Below are positions 51,813 to 60,646 of a DNA stretch of 64,000 bases, in pieces. The stretch is taken from assembly GCA_030431455.1 (NCBI GenBank), contig JAUIJE010000006.1:372001-436000 (forward strand). Direction: 5' to 3'. Origin of the DNA: a bacterium. GTDB lineage: Bacteria; Myxococcota; UBA727; JAUIJE01. The stretch's first letter is position 1, and each line of letters begins with the position of its first letter. Both the position numbers and the translations under genes were made by a program. The notes below the pieces were generated by a model. The model saw only the letters and a list, made by a program, of their open reading frames with translations, had not been told where the DNA came from and searched no databases.

Positions 51813-53070
51813 AGAAGACGGTCTTGTCCCCGCCCATGGATTTGGCGGTGTACATCGCGCGGTCCGATTGGTCGTACAGCTCGGTCAACGAGGTCGTGTC
51901 GTCGGGGTAGATCGCCACCCCCAACGAGGCCCGCACCACGTGTTCGGCCCCGTCGTAGTCGACCGGCTGGCGCACCACCTCGACGATGCGTTGGCACACC
52001 GAGAGGATCGACTCTTCGTCCTTGGCCTCGTCGAGCAACACCGCGAACTCATCGCCCCCGAGCCGCGCGACCACGTCGTAGGGCCGCACCGAGCTCTCCA
52101 GGCGGCGGGCCACTTCCTGCAGCACCGCGTCCCCCGCCTCGTGCCCGGCGGTGTCATTGACCGCCTTGAACCCGTCGAGGTCGGCGGTCACCAAACCAAA
52201 CTTCTGGCCGTGCCGCTGGGCCCGCGCCACCGCGGCCCCCATCCGGTCGTACAGGGTCGAGCGGTTGGCCACCCCGGTGAGCTGATCCAAAAACGCCAAC
52301 CGGCTCAGACGCTGCTCCGCGCGTTTGCGTTGGCGGGCAAAACGAATCGAACGCCACAGGGTGCGGGGGGACAGCTCGTCCACCGCCACGTGGTCTTGCG
52401 CCCCGAGCGCCAACGCCCCATCGGCGGTCTCCTCGTCGTTGCCAGGTCCGACCATCACCACCCCGGTGCCGCGGGCGAGGGCGCACAGCCGGCGCACCAC
52501 CTCGAGCCCCTGGCCGTCCTCGAGGGACAGTTCGCTGACCACCGCGTCGAAGGCCTGGGTGAGCATGTGGTTGCTCGCTTCGTGGATGTTTTTGGCCAGG
52601 GTCACCGTCGGGGTCTGGGCGTGGGCCCGCAGGGCTTTTTCGATGGTGGTGCGGACCTTTCCCGGGGGGCCCACCACCAACACCGCCAGCCCCCGCACCG
52701 TGGCGGTGGCCGGGCCGAGGCTCTGCATCAGGGCTTCCCGCAGCTCCACCGCGTTCCAGGGGGCGCGCAGGGAGCCGGCGAGCTTGACCCCCCGGCTCTG
52801 GGCGTGCTCCCGGGTGTCGTCCGGGGTGGGCGAGACAATGATGCATTGGGTTTGGGGCTGGAGCAGGGTGATGTGCTGCATCAGGGACAGGCCGTCGACG
52901 ACGGGCAGCCGCAGCGGCACCACCGCGACCCGGTAGTCCCGGGCCCGGGCTTGCTGCAGCGCGGCGTGGGCGCTGTCCACGACCACGTAGTCGATGTCGA
53001 GATCGCCGCACACCGCGGCGATCTCCTCGCTGCGGCGGGGGCTTTGTTCGACAAAAAGCAACGAACGCAC
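51772..53070 (-). CDS. Diguanylate cyclase with two degenerate receiver domains
   Basis: 432 residues from GTG 53070. Residues 1-118 and about 125-245 are receiver-like, but neither is normal: the first has VVPLRLPVVDG where the phospho-Asp should be (LLDLRLPxxDG) and the second VVSELSLEDG (Glu for Asp); the acidic pair near the N-terminus is also missing (FVEQS; VVGPP). The C-terminal GGDEF domain is intact: RLGGDEF (338-342) and an inhibitory RxxD site, RPYD at 329-332, five residues earlier. It would make c-di-GMP, with sensing by protein contact rather than phosphorylation. It converges with the upstream paralogue gene. Confidence 0.9.
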   Translation of the reverse strand: MRSLLFVEQSPRRSEEIAAVCGDLDIDYVVVDSAHAALQQARARDYRVAVVPLRLPVVDGLSLMQHITLLQPQTQCIIVSPTPDDTREHAQSRGVKLAGSLRAPWNAVELREALMQSLGPATATVRGLAVLVVGPPGKVRTTIEKALRAHAQTPTVTLAKNIHEASNHMLTQAFDAVVSELSLEDGQGLEVVRRLCALARGTGVVMVGPGNDEETADGALALGAQDHVAVDELSPRTLWRSIRFARQRKRAEQRLSRLAFLDQLTGVANRSTLYDRMGAAVARAQRHGQKFGLVTADLDGFKAVNDTAGHEAGDAVLQEVARRLESSVRPYDVVARLGGDEFAVLLDEAKDEESILSVCQRIVEVVRQPVDYDGAEHVVRASLGVAIYPDDTTSLTELYDQSDRAMYTAKSMGGDKTVFFSSLDGTSPPKPT

Positions 53071-53125
53071 GGGTGAAGACTAGCCAGGTTGCTGGAAAGC
53101 CTCTACTTCCTCGCGCGCGGGCCGG

Positions 53126-53275
53126 TCACCAGCCGAGCTCGCCGGCGGGCTCTTCGGTCGGCCCGGCCTGGCTCTTGACCCCCCAGCGGATGGCCAGCGC
53201 CACCGCGGCGATGGCCAGGAGGAGGATGAGCACGGCCCATTTGCCAGACGTGCGGGGGGGCGATGGCTTGGTCAT
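53126..53275 (-). CDS. Small single-pass membrane protein (49 residues)
   Basis: Frame MTKPSPPRTSGKWAVLILLL...GELGW: polar N-terminus, one membrane helix (WAVLILLLAIAAVALAIRWGV) and an acidic/Pro tail. ATG 53275 is preceded by GGCGGAG at 7-8 bp, which supports translation. It sits between the GGDEF gene (upstream on the same strand is the ferritin-like gene stop at 53303). Short, so only moderate support: composition, RBS and clean membrane helix all fit a real gene. Function unknown. Confidence 0.55.
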   Translation of the reverse strand: MTKPSPPRTSGKWAVLILLLAIAAVALAIRWGVKSQAGPTEEPAGELGW

Positions 53276-53302
53276 CGCTCCGCCGTAGCATGTTGGCCGG
53301 GC

Positions 53303-54040
53303 TCAGGCAGGCACCGTCGACAGTTGCAGATGGGCCTCGGGGGCGGTGGTCCGCAACCGCCCGATCGCCTGCAGCGCACTCCAGAACAGCCGGCGCAGCG
53401 GCGAGCGGATGATGCCGTGCTCGAGGGCGAAGGCGAGGGTGGCGCGACCGTCTTCAAAAAACGCCTCCGCCTCGAGCCGGCGGTATTCGGCCAGGGTCTC
53501 GAGCCGGGTCTGCTCGTCGGGGGCGTAGCGCTTGGCGATCGCCACGCAGTATTTGAGGTGCCGGGCCTCGTCGGCTTCGATGCCGCCGATCATGCGGGCG
53601 GTGGCCGGGTCGCCGACCTTGGTGAACACCCGGCGCAGCTGGCCGAACTGCGTCGTGGCCCGCTCCTCGATCACCTGCAGCAACACGTAGGCCTTCATGA
53701 CCTGGATGTCCTCGGTGACGTCCTCGTTGAAGAACCCGAGCTTCCTGTCGAGGCGGTGCAACAGAGACATCTCCACCGGGCGTTTGAGGATCTCGACCCC
53801 CTGGCGATCCGCGGCCTCCAGGTACATGGCCTCGTGGCGTTCTTCGTCTTCCTTGTGGATGGTGATCAGCTTGGCCAGCTTCTCGTCGTCGACGTACTTG
53901 AGCAGGTGGTCGAAGATCATGAGCTCGCCGCCGCCGCCGCCTTCGGCCTCCGCGAGCTGGTAGAGCAAAAAGGCGCGGCCTTCGGGGCTGTCGGCCATGT
54001 GGGTGGTGGCGAGTTCGCTCAGTCGGCTGTGCAGGTCCAT
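53303..54040 (-). CDS. Ferritin-like di-iron protein
   Basis: 245-residue four-helix-bundle protein. Carboxylate/His metal ligands of the ferritin-like superfamily appear in two places: KEDEERHEAMY (ExxH) and IEADEARHLKYC (ExxH), with extra Glu in AEAEGGGGGELMIFD and VIEERATTQF. Members handle iron storage, oxygen or peroxide, or act as di-iron oxygenases; substrate is not evident. AAGGAG lies 8-9 bp upstream of the ATG at 54040. A 25-bp operator-like dyad (54058-54082) lies 18 bp upstream, and a similar one precedes the TetR gene, so both are likely controlled by that regulator. Confidence 0.8.
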   Translation of the reverse strand: MDLHSRLSELATTHMADSPEGRAFLLYQLAEAEGGGGGELMIFDHLLKYVDDEKLAKLITIHKEDEERHEAMYLEAADRQGVEILKRPVEMSLLHRLDRKLGFFNEDVTEDIQVMKAYVLLQVIEERATTQFGQLRRVFTKVGDPATARMIGGIEADEARHLKYCVAIAKRYAPDEQTRLETLAEYRRLEAEAFFEDGRATLAFALEHGIIRSPLRRLFWSALQAIGRLRTTAPEAHLQLSTVPA

Positions 54041-54057
54041 GTGTCGTCTCCTTCAAA

Positions 54058-54082
54058 ATGACCAGAATGGTTTTGTGGTCAT
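54058..54082. promoter_or_regulatory. Operator-like dyad upstream of the ferritin-like gene
   Basis: 25 bp with perfect 7-bp arms ATGACCA and TGGTCAT (54058-54064, 54076-54082). It aligns base for base, at the same length, with 54699-54723 before the TetR gene: 18 of 25 positions are identical, including ATGACCA, AATG and GGTCA. Two matching sites in front of a regulator and its neighbour are the normal sign of a shared operator. Confidence 0.65.
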
Positions 54083-54098
54083 GGGTGGGCAAAAAAAA

Positions 54099-54695
54099 TC
54101 AAGGGCTCCCCGGGCGCGGCTTGAGGCCGTCCAGGATCAGGGCGAAGCCGATCTGGGCGCGGGTGGCCATCACCTCCTGGGCGTCGATCGCCCCCTTGAG
54201 GTGGAACATCAACGTGGCCACGTGCATGTCGAGCAGCAGGTGGGCCACCTGGGTGAGGTCGAGGTCGTCGCGGAACCGGCCTTGGCGAATGCCGATGCGC
54301 AGAATCTCGAGAAGGTTGGTCACGCAGACCTGGCGCAACTCGGAAAACCGCTCGCGCAGCTTGGGGAGCATGTCGTCGAACTCCCCGGTGAGCAGGCCTT
54401 TGATCAGCGGGCGCGCGTCGAGCTCAAAAAACGAGCGGCTCGCCTCCTCGAACAAGAGCTCCTCGGCGGGCCGGGCGGGGTCGATGTGCACCGCGCTCTC
54501 CGCGTTCCAGTCGCGGATCTCCTTGAGCAGCACCTCGTAGAACAGGTCGGCCTTGGACTTGGTCGCGAGATAGACCGTGCCCTTGGCCACCCCCGCCTTT
54601 TGCGCCACATCGTCGATCGACGTCTTCTTGAACCCGAAGTGGGTGAAGAGGTCGCAGGCGGCGGCCAGAATCTCGGAGCGTTTTTCCCGGTCCAC
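54099..54695 (-). CDS. TetR-family regulator
   Basis: 198 residues from GTG 54695. N-terminal HTH at about 27-47 (TSIDDVAQKAGVAKGTVYLATKSKADLF), then an all-helical ligand-binding domain (about 50-190). Divergence and operator evidence suggest it represses itself (dyad at 54699-54723, 4 bp upstream of the start) and the adjacent ferritin-like gene (dyad at 54058-54082, between the two genes). The ligand is unknown; iron, haem, hydrophobic toxicant or ROS-related signals would fit the regulated gene. The 198 residues are normal for the family. A longer in-frame start is absent. Confidence 0.85.
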   Translation of the reverse strand: MDREKRSEILAAACDLFTHFGFKKTSIDDVAQKAGVAKGTVYLATKSKADLFYEVLLKEIRDWNAESAVHIDPARPAEELLFEEASRSFFELDARPLIKGLLTGEFDDMLPKLRERFSELRQVCVTNLLEILRIGIRQGRFRDDLDLTQVAHLLLDMHVATLMFHLKGAIDAQEVMATRAQIGFALILDGLKPRPGSP

Positions 54696-54698
54696 GCC

Positions 54699-54723
54699 AT
54701 GACCATAATGCTGATCCGGTCAG
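54699..54723. promoter_or_regulatory. Operator-like dyad upstream of the TetR gene
   Basis: Arms TGACC (54700-54704) and GGTCA (54718-54722). Same 25-bp length and 18/25 identity to the site before the ferritin-like gene. It also contains the nested inverted repeat GCTGATCCGGTCAGC (54710-54724). Lying 4 bp from the GTG start, it would block the promoter. Confidence 0.6.
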
Positions 54724-54760
54724 CGGTCAACCGGCCCTGTCCCGCGATCTGTCTGCGCAA

Positions 54761-54782
54761 CAGTTAGGTGTTGACCTAACTG
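54761..54782. promoter_or_regulatory. 22-bp palindrome, candidate ArsR operator
   Basis: Arms CAGTTAGG (54761-54768) and CCTAACTG (54775-54782), perfect 8-bp dyad, 6-bp spacer TGTTGA. The right arm and spacer overlap TTGACC of the -35 box of the arsR promoter, an ideal place for a metal- or redox-sensing repressor to bind. Confidence 0.7.
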
Positions 54783-54799
54783 TTTGCCGTCGGCTAGAG
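54772..54799 (+). promoter_or_regulatory. Candidate sigma-70 promoter of arsR
   Basis: TTGACC (54771-54776), 17-bp spacer, CTAGAG (54794-54799). Transcription would start at about 54806, next to the ATG at 54807, so the mRNA would be leaderless; there is no convincing Shine-Dalgarno sequence before that ATG. Confidence 0.4.
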
Positions 54800-54806
54800 A
54801 TTGTCC

Positions 54807-55157
54807 ATGGGCGCAGAGAGCAATGTCGTCGATCAAATCTTTCGGGCGCTGTCCGATCCCACCCGCCGCGCGGTGGTGGCCCGGCTGGCCCTCGGCCCGG
54901 CCGCGACCAAGGACCTGTTCGCCCCGTTCGACATGTCGCTGCCGTCGTTCGTGCAGCACATGGGGGTGCTGGAGGATTGCGGCATGGTGCGATCGGAAAA
55001 GCAGGGCCGGGTCCGCACCTATGCATTGGTGCCGGCCCAGCTCCAGCACGCCGAGGATTGGCTCGCCACCCAGCGTGACCTGTGGGAGCGGCGACTGGAC
55101 CAGCTCGACGCCCACCTGCTCGCGATGAAAGCGGAAGAAGAGGACAACAACCGATGA
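54807..55157 (+). CDS. ArsR-family winged-helix regulator
   Basis: 116 residues. Winged helix-turn-helix: IFRALSDPTRRAVVARLALGPAATKDLFAPFDMSLPSFVQHMGVLEDCGMVRSEKQGRVRTYALVPAQL is textbook ArsR/SmtB. No cysteine pair of the metal-binding ELCVCDL type, so it is not an arsenic sensor of the classic kind. The gene is followed by an ATGA overlap with a START-like protein gene, a common pairing in which ArsR regulates the SRPBCC partner. A clear palindrome (54761-54782) over its promoter is the expected autoregulatory site. Confidence 0.9.
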   Translation: MGAESNVVDQIFRALSDPTRRAVVARLALGPAATKDLFAPFDMSLPSFVQHMGVLEDCGMVRSEKQGRVRTYALVPAQLQHAEDWLATQRDLWERRLDQLDAHLLAMKAEEEDNNR

Positions 55158-55636
55158 GCCAAGAACCCGACCTGCGCATCAACCCCGAGCTGGACCTGGT
55201 GCTCGACCGCGTCGTCGACGTGCCCCCGCGTTTGGTGTGGCGCGCCTGGACCGAAGCCGAACAGTTGAAGAAGTGGTTCGTGCCCCGTCCCTGGACCATC
55301 CCCGAGGCGAGCGTGGACCTGCGCCCGGGCGGCATGTTCCGCACCGTGATGCAAAATCCCGAGGGCGAGCGGTTCCCCAACGAGGGCTGTTACCTCGAGA
55401 TCGTGCCCGAGCGGCGCTTGGTCTGGACCGACGCCTTGACCGAGGGGTATCGCCCCGCGGGCGCGGGGTTCATGACCGCCACGCTGCACCTGTTCGCCGA
55501 GGGGGCGGGCACCCGGTACGTGGCGGTGGCCCAGCACGCTGACCCCGAGACCCGGGCCAAGCACGAAGAGATGGGCTTTGTCGAGGGGTGGGGCACATGC
55601 CTGACCCAACTCGTTGAATTGGTGAAGAGCTGGTGA
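55154..55636 (+). CDS. SRPBCC (AHSA1-like) protein
   Basis: 160-residue START/Bet v1-type alpha/beta protein with a hydrophobic cavity: LDLVLDRVVDVPPRLVWRAWTEAEQLKKWFVPRPWTIPEASVDLRPGGMFRTVMQNPEGERFPNEGCYLEIVPERRLVWTDAL and QHADPETRAKHEEMGFVEGWGTCLTQLVELV. AHSA1-type members following ArsR genes are common and bind hydrophobic ligands or act as small enzymes of unclear role. ATG 55154 overlaps the arsR stop, and its GTGA overlap with the hydrolase gene makes a coupled three-gene operon. Confidence 0.85.
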   Translation: MSQEPDLRINPELDLVLDRVVDVPPRLVWRAWTEAEQLKKWFVPRPWTIPEASVDLRPGGMFRTVMQNPEGERFPNEGCYLEIVPERRLVWTDALTEGYRPAGAGFMTATLHLFAEGAGTRYVAVAQHADPETRAKHEEMGFVEGWGTCLTQLVELVKSW

Positions 55637-56454
55637 GCACCAAGTTGAACATGCAGCACGCGGTGTCCGCCGACGGCACCCGCATCGCCTACAGCACCCT
55701 GGGCCAAGGCCCGACGGTGGTTCTTGTCGACGGGGCGCTCTGTCGTCGGGGGTTTGGCCCGGCCAAGCCCCTGGCCGAGAAGCTGCAGGACCGCTTCCGG
55801 GTGGTGTTCTACGACCGGCGCGGCCGGGGCGACAGCGAGCCCGGCCCCGGCTGCGACGTCGACCGCGAGGTGCAAGACCTGCAGGCGGTGATCGCGGCGG
55901 TGGGGGGCGATGTCTTCCTTTACGGCACGTCGTCGGGGGCGATGCTCGCGGCCCGGGCGGTGGCCGCGGGCACCGAGGTGAAAAAGCTCGTCCTGCACGA
56001 ACCGCCCCTGGCCCTGGACGGCACCCACGTGCCACAGCCGCCCGACCTGCCCGCGCGCATCGACCAGGCCATCGCCGAGGACCGCCGAGGCGATGCGGTG
56101 GCGCTGTTCATGAAATCGGTGGGGGTGCCGGCGTTCGGGCGGTTCATGATGAAGCTCATCCCCGGGGTGTGGTCGGGGTTGACCCCGTCGGCGCACACCC
56201 TGCCGCACGATTTTGCCCTCCTCGGCGACACCCAGCGCGGGGGGCCGTTGCCCGAGGACCTGGTGGAGAGCTTTCGGCGCATCGACGTGCCCACCCGGCT
56301 GATGGTGGGCGGCAAAAGCCCGCCTTGGATGCACCACACCGTGAAGCGGCTGGCGGAAGAAATCGCGCACAGCGACGTGGTGGAGCTCGCCAAGCAGCAA
56401 CACAATGTCTCGCCCCAGGCCATGGCCCCCGCGTTGGCGTGCTTTTTTGCCTGA
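55633..56454 (+). CDS. Alpha/beta hydrolase
   Basis: 273 residues from GTG 55633. The alpha/beta fold has the oxyanion-hole area VVLVDGALCRRGFGPA, the Asp-rich YDRRGRGDSEPG strand-loop, and the nucleophile motif YGTSSGA (Gly-Thr-Ser-Ser-Gly) as the elbow. The catalytic His is likely in QQHNVSPQ near the C-terminus. It probably hydrolyses an ester or lipid-like compound; the ArsR/SRPBCC context hints at detoxification. An intrinsic terminator follows. Confidence 0.82.
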   Translation: MSTKLNMQHAVSADGTRIAYSTLGQGPTVVLVDGALCRRGFGPAKPLAEKLQDRFRVVFYDRRGRGDSEPGPGCDVDREVQDLQAVIAAVGGDVFLYGTSSGAMLAARAVAAGTEVKKLVLHEPPLALDGTHVPQPPDLPARIDQAIAEDRRGDAVALFMKSVGVPAFGRFMMKLIPGVWSGLTPSAHTLPHDFALLGDTQRGGPLPEDLVESFRRIDVPTRLMVGGKSPPWMHHTVKRLAEEIAHSDVVELAKQQHNVSPQAMAPALACFFA

Positions 56455-56457
56455 GCG

Positions 56458-56475
56458 CGCGGGCGCCGCGTTTTT
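56458..56475 (+). terminator. Intrinsic terminator of the arsR operon
   Basis: Stem CGCGG (56458-56462) with CCGCG (56466-56470), then T5 (56471-56475), 3 bp after the hydrolase stop. Confidence 0.65.
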
Positions 56476-56587
56476 GTGAGGGCTCAGAAATCTGACCGCG
56501 GCCCGCGGGGTCCCGGCGCATTCCGCGGCGGCGTCTTGGAGGGCACGCTTTTGGCAACCCGGGGGGCATCTGCGCTGTGGAGGCCTC

Positions 56588-59500
56588 ATGCACCGGTTGT
56601 CCGTTCCCCGTTTGTCTTTGGCCCTGGCCGGCGTGTGGTCGTTGACCGCGTGCGGCGGGTCCTGGTTGCCGACCTGGGGGACGCCGGACCCACGCGACCG
56701 CGAGCCGGGGGCCACGTCGTTTTTGTCCGCCGACGGGTACCAAGGCCAAGCCAGCCCCGAGGGGGCCCCGCCCCCGAGCAGCGATGGCGACGTCGCGGTC
56801 GACGATTTGACCGGCGGCGACGAGCGCACGGTGGAAGAGGGCGACATCTACCGCGTGCTCGACAGCGGCCTGGTGTTGAACTTGAACGCCTACCGCGGCC
56901 TGCAGATCGTCGACGTGAGCGACGTGCAAAACCCCGCGGTGGTCGGCCGGGTGCAGGTCTCGGGTACGCCGGTGGAGCTCTATGCGCACCAGGACCGCGT
57001 CTACATTCTGCTCAACAACTGGACCGGCTACTGGGGCGCGCGGGAAGACGTGGTGGTCGAGGAACGCAGCGGGGGATTGGTGTTGAGCGTCGACGTCTCC
57101 GACCCCGCCGCGCCGGTGGTGACCGATCGCAGTTACATTCCGGGTTGGATCCGCAAGAGTCGCATGACCAAGAGCACCACCTCGGCCGCGTTGTACGTGG
57201 CCACCGACGGCTGGGGCGAGGTCGTGGGCGAGGACGGGACCGCGTCGTATCGGAGCACCACCTATGTGCAGTCCTACGATGTCCAGGGCGGGCTGCTCGA
57301 GGAGCGGGACCTGATCGACCTCGGCGGCGCGGTGAGCGACATCCAGGCCACCCCCGCGGCGTTGTTGGTGGCGCGGTTCGATTGGAACGCGGCCAACGAG
57401 AACGACGGCGGCAGTCACCTTCAGGTCATCGACATCAGCGACCCCGCCGGGGCCATGGCCGAGCGCGCGGACATTGTGGTCCGGGGGCGCATCGAGTCGC
57501 AGTTCAACATGGACATCCACGGTCACATCCTGCGGGTGGTGAGCGGCAACTTCTGGAACGCCGAGGCCAACACCAACTTCCTGGAGACCTTCGACATCAG
57601 CGACCTCGACGCGCCGGTGCTCGTCGACGCGGTTGAGTTCGGCGATGGCGAAGACCTCTACGCGACGTTGTTCTTGGACAACAAAGCGTTCTTCGTGACC
57701 TACCAGCGGGTCGACCCCTTCCACGCGTTCGCCATCGATGACGACGGGGTGGCCGAGGAGCGCGCGGAGTTCGTCGTGTCGGGCTGGAACGACTTCTTCA
57801 AGCCCGCGTTCGGCGAGAGCCGCTTGCTGGGGGTGGGCGTCGACGACGCGGACCAAGAATGGAACCTGGCGGTCAGCCTGTACGACATCACCGACCTCGA
57901 CAACCCCACGCCGCTGTTGGCCCGCGAACACGTCACCCAATCCGGCTGGAGCTGGTCGGAGGCCCGCTGGGACCACCGCGCCTTCTCGGTGTTGTCCGAC
58001 GCCGTGTCGGTGTCCGCCCCCGACGGCACGGTCGAGACCGGGCTCATCTTGTTGCCCTTCACCGGCTGGGACCACGAGGCCGATGTGTACCGCGCGGCGG
58101 TGCAGATCTTCACCTTCTCCGAGAGCACCCTGACCCCGCGCGGGGTGATGGACCACGGCTCGTACGTCCGGCGTTCGTTCCTCGCCGGCGGCGCCACCGC
58201 CAACCTCTCCGAGCTGTCGCTCTCGCTGTTCGACACCACCGACCCCGACGCCCCCGTCGAGCAAGGCCGGCTCGAGCTCGCCCCCAACTACGACGATCTG
58301 TTGCGCTTCGGCGCCTACAGCGTGCGGGTGAAGAACAACCAACGCTACACCTGGTGGTGGGGGGGCAACGTGTCCACCGTCCCGGTGGCGTCGGCCGAGA
58401 TCATCCCCCACGACGACCACCCCGACCAAGCCGCGCCCATCGCCAGCGTCGAGATCCCCGCCGGGGCCCAGGTGTTCAAATCCGGGACCCACCTCGTGGC
58501 CGTCGCCACCCGCATCGTCGACTACACCCAATATCCCTACGCCGCCGAGACCGACATCCACGTCTACGACCTGAGCGTGCCCGGCTTGCCGGTGGAGACC
58601 GGGACCTTCACCACCGACGACATTCAACTCGGCTACGGCGGTGGCTGGGGCTACGGCTACTACGATTGTATTGACTGTGGCTGGTACTACCCGATGTTCG
58701 GCACCGGGGGCGACAATGTCTTTGCGGTCGACACCGGCTTGGTGTTCCTCACCCGCACGCCGCAACAAAAACTCGAGGGCGTCCGTCACACCTGCAACAC
58801 CCATCCCACCGACGAATACGTGTGCGAGGGCGGGAGCTTCCAAGACGAGGTCTGCACCTACACCGTGGGCAGCTACACCTGTTCTCACCTCGACGACGAG
58901 CCCGACCTCTGCAGCGGCGGCTTCCAGCGCTGCACCTACCACGCCGGCAACGGGGACTACGACTGCGAAGACATCAGCATGATCGGCGTCCCCAGCGAAA
59001 CCACCTGCTACGACTACGACCAGTACCGGTATTGGCAGTCCTTCAGCCTCACCGCCCTCGACCTGCGCACCCCGGGCCAGCCCGCCTTGGGCAACACCGT
59101 GGCATTGCCTCCCGGCGACGAGGGCATCTCCGCGTTGGTCGCGGACAACGAGGTGTGGGTCTCGTTCTTGCGGCCCGAGTCGATGCCCGGCGACCCCTTG
59201 CCGTACGTGCGGTACTTCGCCCGGGGGGTGAACTACGCCGACGTCGCGAACCCCGAGGTGGGGGTCGCGGTCAACGTGCCCGGCCGGCTCTTGGCCAAGC
59301 ACGACGACCAGCTCTACACCCAGGATCTGGTGTGGGGCAGCAACGTGGTCGAGACCGCCATCGCCAAGCTGAAGCTCCTCGGCCCGGTGGCGGTGCTGCA
59401 GGGCACCCATGTGTTCGAAGACCAGCTGGTGCACCAGGTGTTGCTCGACGGGGCCGGGCACTTGCTCGCCAGCCACCGCACCGCCTGGCAGCTGTGGGCC

Positions 59501-59809
59501 AACGGCGAACCCAACCTGCAGCGCCTGGCGATTCTCGACGCCACCAGCCTCGGGCTCAAGAGCGACACCGACGTCGACAACTGGGGCAACCTGGTGTTCG
59601 CCGATGCCGGCCGCGCGGTGTTCGCGGTGGGTGGCGGGGTGTTGTTGATGAACACCAGCAACGCCGCCGCCCCCGTGGCCCAAGCCTACTTCCCCTACCG
59701 GGGGTGGGGCGCGCAGTTCGTCGTCGACGGCGACGACCTCGTGGTGCCCGCGGGCCCCCATGGGATCTACCGCTTCGACCTCGACACCTACAACCTGCAG
59801 AGTGAATAG
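56588..59809 (+). CDS. Large beta-propeller-type lipoprotein
   Basis: 1073 residues. Lipobox SLTAC (Cys22). Then about 1000 residues of repeat units with a strand pattern of the form LxIVDVSDxxNPxxVGRVxVxG: [80 protein letters not shown], the arrangement of secreted C-terminal-beta-propeller (Ycf48/DUF-type) proteins. A cysteine-rich stretch ([15 protein letters not shown] to [19 protein letters not shown], about residues 735-808) with about 10 cysteines is inserted late. No catalytic motif; it is anchored in the envelope and probably binds a polysaccharide or partner protein. Confidence 0.75.
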   Translation: MHRLSVPRLSLALAGVWSLTACGGSWLPTWGTPDPRDREPGATSFLSADGYQGQASPEGAPPPSSDGDVAVDDLTGGDERTVEEGDIYRVLDSGLVLNLNAYRGLQIVDVSDVQNPAVVGRVQVSGTPVELYAHQDRVYILLNNWTGYWGAREDVVVEERSGGLVLSVDVSDPAAPVVTDRSYIPGWIRKSRMTKSTTSAALYVATDGWGEVVGEDGTASYRSTTYVQSYDVQGGLLEERDLIDLGGAVSDIQATPAALLVARFDWNAANENDGGSHLQVIDISDPAGAMAERADIVVRGRIESQFNMDIHGHILRVVSGNFWNAEANTNFLETFDISDLDAPVLVDAVEFGDGEDLYATLFLDNKAFFVTYQRVDPFHAFAIDDDGVAEERAEFVVSGWNDFFKPAFGESRLLGVGVDDADQEWNLAVSLYDITDLDNPTPLLAREHVTQSGWSWSEARWDHRAFSVLSDAVSVSAPDGTVETGLILLPFTGWDHEADVYRAAVQIFTFSESTLTPRGVMDHGSYVRRSFLAGGATANLSELSLSLFDTTDPDAPVEQGRLELAPNYDDLLRFGAYSVRVKNNQRYTWWWGGNVSTVPVASAEIIPHDDHPDQAAPIASVEIPAGAQVFKSGTHLVAVATRIVDYTQYPYAAETDIHVYDLSVPGLPVETGTFTTDDIQLGYGGGWGYGYYDCIDCGWYYPMFGTGGDNVFAVDTGLVFLTRTPQQKLEGVRHTCNTHPTDEYVCEGGSFQDEVCTYTVGSYTCSHLDDEPDLCSGGFQRCTYHAGNGDYDCEDISMIGVPSETTCYDYDQYRYWQSFSLTALDLRTPGQPALGNTVALPPGDEGISALVADNEVWVSFLRPESMPGDPLPYVRYFARGVNYADVANPEVGVAVNVPGRLLAKHDDQLYTQDLVWGSNVVETAIAKLKLLGPVAVLQGTHVFEDQLVHQVLLDGAGHLLASHRTAWQLWANGEPNLQRLAILDATSLGLKSDTDVDNWGNLVFADAGRAVFAVGGGVLLMNTSNAAAPVAQAYFPYRGWGAQFVVDGDDLVVPAGPHGIYRFDLDTYNLQSE

Positions 59810-59943
59810 CGGGTCTGGCGGCGGCCTCGCCATCGGCGCACCCGGCGCGACCACCCCAGCGCCGGGCCAGGCACAACGGGGCTGCCGCCACGGCGGACAA
59901 ATCGGTATATAGAAGCGATCGGTTTTCCGGCGGAGGTGGCGCG

Positions 59944-60603
59944 ATGTATTTCACCAAGAAGAAGCTCGACATGGTCGATCCCCAGGATGCGCTCCCGGGG
60001 CGCGATGACCCGATGCCGGTGCTGGACACGCACCTGGTCACCGACGCGCCGATGAAGGGGCCGTGGCCGGGCAAAGAGGTCGCGCAGTTCGGCATGGGGT
60101 GTTTTTGGGGCGCAGAGCGGCTGTTCTGGCAGCTCGACGGGGTGTCCTCGACGCAGGTGGGGTACGCCGGTGGCTACACCCCGCACCCGACCTATGAAGA
60201 GGTGTGCTCGGGCATGACCGGCCACGCGGAGATCGTACAGGTCGTGTTCGACCCCAAGGTCGTGTCCTACGAGGCGTTGCTCAAGGTGTTCTTCGAGAAC
60301 CACGATCCCACGCAGGGCATGCGCCAGGGCAACGACCTCGGCACGCAGTACCGGTCGGCGATCTACACCACCACCAAGGCCCAGAAGAAGCAGGCCGAGT
60401 CGGCGAAGAAGGCGTACGCGGCGGTGCTCAAAAAGGCCGGCCACGGCGAGGTCACCACCGAAATCAAAGACGCGGGGGCGTTCTATTACGCCGAGGACCA
60501 TCACCAGCAGTACCTCGCCAAAAACCCGAACGGCTACTGCGGGCTCGAGGGCACGGGGGTGAGCTGTCCGGTGGGCTTGGCCGCGACCCGCGCCGCGCCG
60601 TGA
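59944..60603 (+). CDS. msrA: Peptide methionine sulfoxide reductase A
   Basis: 219-residue enzyme repairing oxidised methionine (S-epimer). The active site GCFWG holds Cys53; the remaining family pattern is [59 protein letters not shown] and [26 protein letters not shown], where Cys near the end is the resolving residue. GGAGG lies 7 bp upstream of the ATG. A 40-residue N-terminal extension precedes the core. It is monocistronic as far as can be seen; it has no signal peptide, so it works in the cytoplasm. Confidence 0.95.
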   Translation: MYFTKKKLDMVDPQDALPGRDDPMPVLDTHLVTDAPMKGPWPGKEVAQFGMGCFWGAERLFWQLDGVSSTQVGYAGGYTPHPTYEEVCSGMTGHAEIVQVVFDPKVVSYEALLKVFFENHDPTQGMRQGNDLGTQYRSAIYTTTKAQKKQAESAKKAYAAVLKKAGHGEVTTEIKDAGAFYYAEDHHQQYLAKNPNGYCGLEGTGVSCPVGLAATRAAP

Positions 60604-60646
60604 TTTGCCGTTGATCTCGCGTGCTTGCGGGTTATGGTCGGCCACC

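Noticed and set aside
56156-59854. 1232-codon minus-strand frame opposite the beta-propeller lipoprotein
   Set aside because: Antisense artefact with no motif; sense strand has lipobox and repeat pattern.
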